From: Providencia rettgeri
Lineage (GTDB): Bacteria; Pseudomonadota; Gammaproteobacteria; Enterobacterales; Enterobacteriaceae
Assembly: GCF_013702265.1 (NCBI RefSeq)
Contig: NZ_CP059348.1
Span: forward strand, 3,596,001-3,660,000
DNA: 64,000 nucleotides
Direction of reading: 5' to 3'
In this document: in pieces, positions 60,662-64,000 of the stretch
Layout: each line of letters begins with the position of its first letter
Position numbering within the stretch: position 1 is the stretch's first letter
The notes under the pieces: generated by a model
Seen by the model: the letters and a program-made list of their open reading frames with translations, nothing else
Database searches by the model: none
Told to the model about the DNA's origin: nothing
Position numbers and translations under genes: made by a program

Positions 60662-60681
60662 GAAACCCCATCAGGGGTTTC
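60662..60681 (-). terminator. Hairpin after the glycine-zipper gene
   Basis: GAAACCCC-ATCA-GGGGTTTC is a perfect 8-bp stem just downstream of the stop at 60698 on the minus strand. The T-run is weak. Confidence 0.55.
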
Positions 60682-60697
60682 CGTTAACTTATGGCTA

Positions 60698-60982
60698 TCA
60701 ATCAAACGTGTATTCACACTCGATACATTCATAACGATCAAATACCACGCCATCTAAAGCTGAACCACTCACAGCCCCAGCAGTAGCTCCAGCGACTAAA
60801 CGTCCAAATAGAGCGCCTACCGCAGCACCAGCAATCGTCCCTACAACAGGAACAGCAGAGCCGATAGACGCTCCAGCTAGTGCGCCTGATACGCCACCAG
60901 CAACAGCTCCTGTCTTTTTCCCGATATGACGTTCACGAATGCGAGTTGAATCGCAGGCCGGGCAACGAATGTAATTTTCCAT
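60698..60982 (-). CDS. Small zinc-ribbon / glycine-zipper protein
   Basis: This 94-residue protein has two cysteine pairs (CPAC at the N-terminus, CIEC at the C-terminus) that can form one zinc ribbon. Between them is a Gly/Ala-rich hydrophobic stretch (GAVAGGVSGALAGASIGSA, GTIAGAAVGALFGRLVAGA) that could insert in a membrane. Function unknown. It lies between hairpins, so it is probably its own transcript. Confidence 0.75.
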   Translation of the reverse strand: MENYIRCPACDSTRIRERHIGKKTGAVAGGVSGALAGASIGSAVPVVGTIAGAAVGALFGRLVAGATAGAVSGSALDGVVFDRYECIECEYTFD

Positions 60983-61012
60983 GATAATTTCCTTTTAGGT
61001 TGATTTAAAAGC

Positions 61013-61043
61013 AAAAAAGCCCCTGTCCGTGAGGACAGAGGCT
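61013..61043 (-). terminator. Hairpin with T-run on the minus strand
   Basis: AAAGCCCCTGTCC-GTGA-GGACAGAGGCTTT pairs with one mismatch. On the minus strand it runs into TTTTTT, so it can end transcripts from the integrase side. Confidence 0.7.
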
Positions 61044-61237
61044 TTCAGTGATAAAGCTTCTTTATTGAATGAGATGTATTACGATAAATCGTGGTTAGTT
61101 ATCATGCGTTTTGACGATGAAAATTCCCATGAACAATATTGCCACCATTTCTCAATGAATCGATATAGTCGGCATACTACCGTAGTATTCGACTCCTCGT
61201 ATTGAAAATGGATCTCCTATATGACATGGCTAAAGTT

Positions 61238-62506
61238 TTAGTGATTCATTGGATTATTCAACTTTGCAAAGTCGAATGGCGAAATCGTTTGTTCCCGATT
61301 AGCATCCAAATAATCCGCCCACCATTGCACCATTAATCGGCGTTGATCTATATGTTCTGCCTTATGAATATAAGCAGCCCTCACTGAGTTACGTTCTTGG
61401 TGGCTCATTTGCCTTTCTACTGCATCCTTCGACCATAAACCTGATTCAACTAATGAACTACACGCCATCGTTCTAAAACCGTGTCCACAAATTTCAGTCT
61501 TCGTATCATAGCCCATCACACGTAATGCATTATTCACTGTGTTTTCACTCATTGGTTTTCTTGGATTATGATCGCCAATAAAGATCAGTTCGTGATTACC
61601 GCTAAATTGATAGATCTGTTTTAAGATCTCAATGGCTTGTCGGCTTAAAGGTACTAAGTGAGTAGTACGCATTTTTGATCCGCGATGTGAGTGTTTAACC
61701 CCTTCTATCGCTTCACGTTCAGCGGGGATCGTCCACATAGCATTTTCAAAATCGATTTCATCCCAACGAGCAAAGCGCAGTTCACTGGAACGAATGAAGA
61801 CTAATAAGGTAAGTTTGACGGCAAGTTTAGTTAAAGGTCTTCCTTTATAATCGTCAATGCGTTGTAAGAACTCAGGTAGGCGTTTAAGCTCTAATGCCGC
61901 TCTATGCACTCGTTTACCTGTAGCAACAGCACCTGCCATATCTTGCGCTGGGTTATAGTCAATTAAACCGCTTTGTATGGCATAGCGCATGATGCCTGTT
62001 ACACGTTGTTGTAAACGCGCCGCCACCTCAAGACGTCCAGACATCTCTACGGCTTTAATTGGTTCAAGTAGATCGCGGGTTTTCAGTTCAGCAATATTAC
62101 GTTTACCAATAGCAGCAAAGATATTATCTTCAAGGCTTTTCAGAACCCGATGGCTATGTCCTTCAGACCACTTTTTATTCGTCGCATGCCAATCTCGAGC
62201 AACCTTCTCAAAGGTATTGAACTCTTTTTGCTGCTCTTCCTTTAATTCTTTCTTGAGCTCACGAGGATCGATACCTAAAGCAACTTGCTTTCTGGCAGCG
62301 TCCCTTCTTTCTCTTGCATCCGCTAAAGAGATTTCAGGGTATACACCGAAAGCCATCAAATGTTGTTTACCACCAAAGCGAAAACGGAAGCGCCAATATT
62401 TAGAGCCATTGGGGTGAATATAAAGAAACAAGCCATCACTGTCTGTCAGTGTATAAGCTTTCTCGTCTGGTTTAGCTGCTCGAACTTTCGTATCGGTTAA
62501 TGCCAT
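61238..62506 (-). CDS. P4-type tyrosine integrase
   Basis: This 422-residue integrase has the N-terminal P4-type arm domain (ALTDTKVRAAKPDEKAYTL, LFLYIHPNGSKYWRFRFRF) and a C-terminal catalytic domain with Arg in FIRSSELRFARW, HGFRTMACS, the second His in QMSHQERN and Tyr in AAYIHKAEH. The start MALTDTK is chosen because a GAGG lies upstream; six further residues are possible. It lies next to the tRNA-Leu 3' end, as usual for island integrases. Confidence 0.95.
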   Translation of the reverse strand: MALTDTKVRAAKPDEKAYTLTDSDGLFLYIHPNGSKYWRFRFRFGGKQHLMAFGVYPEISLADARERRDAARKQVALGIDPRELKKELKEEQQKEFNTFEKVARDWHATNKKWSEGHSHRVLKSLEDNIFAAIGKRNIAELKTRDLLEPIKAVEMSGRLEVAARLQQRVTGIMRYAIQSGLIDYNPAQDMAGAVATGKRVHRAALELKRLPEFLQRIDDYKGRPLTKLAVKLTLLVFIRSSELRFARWDEIDFENAMWTIPAEREAIEGVKHSHRGSKMRTTHLVPLSRQAIEILKQIYQFSGNHELIFIGDHNPRKPMSENTVNNALRVMGYDTKTEICGHGFRTMACSSLVESGLWSKDAVERQMSHQERNSVRAAYIHKAEHIDQRRLMVQWWADYLDANREQTISPFDFAKLNNPMNH

Positions 62507-62675
62507 ATTATTTGTCCTCTTCACCCCATAGTGAGTATATAAACGAGATATCTCAGATTACTGTCGATGATTTCGAGCTGCATAACCAACTATGTGCCTA
62601 CGCCACAGGCTGCGCCTGCATTGCTCTAACATCAGTAATTTGAGACAAAATGAGTATACATTCATTATCGAAGCC

Positions 62676-62702
62676 GTGTATATACTCAGATGTATACTCA
62701 CT
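62676..62702. promoter_or_regulatory. Possible integrase arm sites next to attR
   Basis: GTGTATATACTCAGATGTATACTCACT lies between the integrase gene and the tRNA. It matches the repeat inside the distal att, and a further GAGTATACATTC lies at 62652-62663. Confidence 0.45.
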
Positions 62703-62823
62703 CGGAGGTTGATGTGGGTTGAGTTAAGTTGACATGCATTGACTGAAAACGCGGGGAAAGCCTTGCAAACACTGGATTCCAGATACAAAAAAAGACGTCG
62801 GTTGACGTCTCTTGATGTTCTTA

Positions 62824-62844
62824 TGGTGCCGAAGGCCGGACTCG
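62824..62844. mobile_element. tRNA-proximal attachment site
   Basis: The last 21 bp of the tRNA-Leu gene (TGGTGCCGAAGGCCGGACTC and the next G) match the distal site at 43829-43848 except for one extra C. The exact shared core is 15 bp (62830-62844). Confidence 0.8.
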
Positions 62845-62908
62845 AACCGGCACACCCGAAGGCGGTTGATTTTGAATCAACTGCGTCTACCAATTCCGCC
62901 ACTCCGGC
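62824..62908 (-). tRNA. leuX: tRNA-Leu, anticodon CAA (leuX-type)
   Basis: The 85-nt gene reads GCCGGAGTGGCGGAATTGG at the 5' end and ends CCGGCACCA-type with encoded CCA. The anticodon arm GTTGA-TTCAAAA-TCAAC gives anticodon CAA, followed by a long variable arm (CGCCTTCGGGTG) and a TTCGAGTCC T-loop. The acceptor stem pairs GCCGGAG-like with CTTCGGC, with one weak pair. leuX is a known insertion site for enterobacterial pathogenicity islands. Confidence 0.95.
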
Positions 62909-63190
62909 ACGAAGTGATGTGTTTCTTGGAAAACGGTGCCATTATACTTGCCTGATGCCGACTGGCAACATTTATCTTGAACAATCAGATTGTTCGATTA
63001 AAAAAAAAGCACCTGAAAAAATCTTTCCATAAAAAGCCTAATATCCCCTGTTATGTTCAACAACATTTGAATATCTATGCTAATTTTCCTAAGAGTATTT
63101 TCATTGTCTTAACCCTTGGGTGACTGGCGACAAAGCATAATTTTTGTTAGTTTATCCGCACTCTTATGTAAAATTATAAAGGCATATTTT

Positions 63191-63277
63191 ATGGGCTTTG
63201 TTGGATGGATAGCCACTGGTCTGGTTATTGGCATCTTAATTGGTGTCGTCATGAAAATTTTCTCAAAGAAAAAATAA
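63191..63277 (+). CDS. Possible 28-residue membrane peptide
   Basis: MGFVGWIATGLVIGILIG followed by VVMKIFSKKK is one glycine-rich transmembrane helix with a basic end. AAGG lies 9 nt upstream of the ATG. It is divided from the next gene by 50 bp. Unknown role; the short length makes it uncertain. Confidence 0.45.
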   Translation: MGFVGWIATGLVIGILIGVVMKIFSKKK

Positions 63278-63327
63278 ATATTGGCTGAAAAGCCTTTTAT
63301 AAACAATCATATCGGCTGGCTTCAAAC

Positions 63328-64000
63328 ATGAAGAAAACATTTCTTAAAATTTTGTCGGTATCCGCACTCTCTGCGGCATTGATGGCCTGTTCCTCAACGA
63401 CAGAAAAAACCTCGCAAAGCTCACAAAGTGGCATGCTTGCAGGTAACTCCGAGTGGCAAATATTCGAAGGCGATAGAAGAACTTACGAGCGTGTCACCAA
63501 AATCGTCGATATGTATGCGAATCGAATTTATAACGAAAGCGATGCCCGAGGCATGGCCATTATCGTTATTGATAACAACCAAACCCTCGCTCGCTATTAT
63601 GGTGAAACCGCGCCGGGTAATGGACAAAAACCGGGCCCTAACTCCCTGATCCGCATTGCTTCTGTTAGCAAATTAATGACCAGCGAAATCTTAATTAAGC
63701 TGGAGCAAGATAAAAAATTAGCGATCACCGACCCGCTACAGCAATACAGCTACAACGGCGTCACAGTTCCAGATAACAACAGCGGGCAACCTATCCGACT
63801 GTATCATTTAGCGAGCCATACCAGTGGGTTACCTCGCGAACAACCGGGTGGAAAATGGGGTCGCCCTGTCTTTATCTGGCCAACCCAAGAGAACCGTTGG
63901 ACATGGCTGAAAACCGGTAAACTCGACTTTACACCGGGCACTGAAGCGGCTTATTCCAACCTCGCCTATGATTTACTCGCCGATGCGATGGTCAAAGCTA
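63328..64000 (+). CDS. ampH: AmpH-like penicillin-binding serine hydrolase, 3'-truncated by window edge
   Basis: 224 residues are present. AmpH is a D,D-carboxypeptidase/endopeptidase of the class C beta-lactamase fold that trims peptidoglycan. The nucleophile motif SVSK lies in LIRIASVSKLMTSEIL, the YSN motif in EAAYSNLAYDLLADA, and HLASHTSGLPREQPGGKWG and RPVFIWPTQENRW match AmpH. Unlike E. coli AmpH, the signal peptide ends in a lipobox-like ALMACSS, so it may be a lipoprotein. The frame runs off the window, so no stop is visible. Confidence 0.88.
   Translation, partial: MKKTFLKILSVSALSAALMACSSTTEKTSQSSQSGMLAGNSEWQIFEGDRRTYERVTKIVDMYANRIYNESDARGMAIIVIDNNQTLARYYGETAPGNGQKPGPNSLIRIASVSKLMTSEILIKLEQDKKLAITDPLQQYSYNGVTVPDNNSGQPIRLYHLASHTSGLPREQPGGKWGRPVFIWPTQENRWTWLKTGKLDFTPGTEAAYSNLAYDLLADAMVKA

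Larger units (their letters stand above)
43829..62844. mobile_element. 19-kb CP4-57-like integrative island at tRNA-Leu(CAA)
   Basis: The island runs from the distal att repeat to the tRNA-Leu 3' end, with the P4-type integrase next to the tRNA. Its backbone (YfjR-, YfjQ- and YfjP-like genes, ArdB, AlpA, YagK/YfjJ) matches E. coli CP4-57/CP4-6 cryptic prophage-like islands. A more variable half carries umuDC, a recombinase, IS elements, a broken catB and ardA. Structural phage genes are absent. Excision ability is unknown: integrase and AlpA look intact, but attL has a 1-bp gap. Confidence 0.82.

Overview
The window looks like chromosome of a Morganellaceae enterobacterium, most probably Providencia. 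This rests on moderate-to-low GC with AT-rich spacers, enterobacterial gene families throughout (GlgP, FdhF, Hyf, HypA/C, AmpH), an MrpJ-like regulator and a leuX-type tRNA-Leu. The species call is inference.

Region 1 (1-13.6 kb): the 3' end of glgP, a large trimeric autotransporter adhesin, an acidic unknown protein, a VOC protein, a divergent MarR / AhpD-like pair, a three-gene ABC importer and an OlsF-like two-domain acyltransferase.

Region 2 (13.6-35.6 kb) is a formate hydrogenlyase (FHL) locus. It holds selenocysteine-containing fdhF, a short FhlA/HyfR-type sigma-54 activator, hydN-hypA-hypC, a fumC-maeA pair on the other strand, and a ten-gene hydrogenase-4 operon, hyfABCDEFGHI followed by a HycH-HycI fusion. 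FdhF oxidises formate, the HyfA/HydN-type ferredoxins and HyfH/I pass electrons to the NiFe subunit HyfG, and HyfB/C/D/E/F form the Complex I-like membrane arm. HypA, HypC and the HycI domain mature the NiFe site. fdhF, hydN and hyfA each have a -24/-12 promoter with exact GG-N10-GC spacing, and each has an upstream copy of the near-palindrome TCGACA-N4-TGWCGA. This marks one regulon, presumably controlled by the local activator.

Region 3 (35.6-43.8 kb): a 46-codon gene, a nuclease-like protein, an MBL-fold hydrolase, a GlxA/FtrA-type AraC regulator, a classical autotransporter with exactly 27 tandem 18-bp (VDPVKP) repeats, and an HNH endonuclease of the phosphorothioate-DNA restriction type.

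Region 4 (43.83-62.84 kb) is a 19-kb CP4-57-like island at the 3' end of tRNA-Leu(CAA). A P4-type integrase lies beside the tRNA, and an imperfect copy of the tRNA end marks the far boundary. Cargo includes an IrmA-like secreted protein, YfjR/YfjQ/YfjP-type genes, ardB (frameshifted at a G8 tract), ardA, AlpA, two YagK/YfjJ-type proteins, umuD plus a broken umuC, a serine recombinase, an intact IS3-family element, a ruined catB, an MrpJ-like regulator beside a Wzz-like protein, and several IS and gene remnants. It also carries 29 copies of an 8-bp repeat and a GC-rich, highly structured non-coding block with DnaA-box-like sites. Many indels in the island fall in homopolymers, so some broken genes may be sequencing artefacts.

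Region 5 (62.9-64 kb): a possible 28-residue membrane peptide and the 5' part of an AmpH-like gene, cut by the window end.
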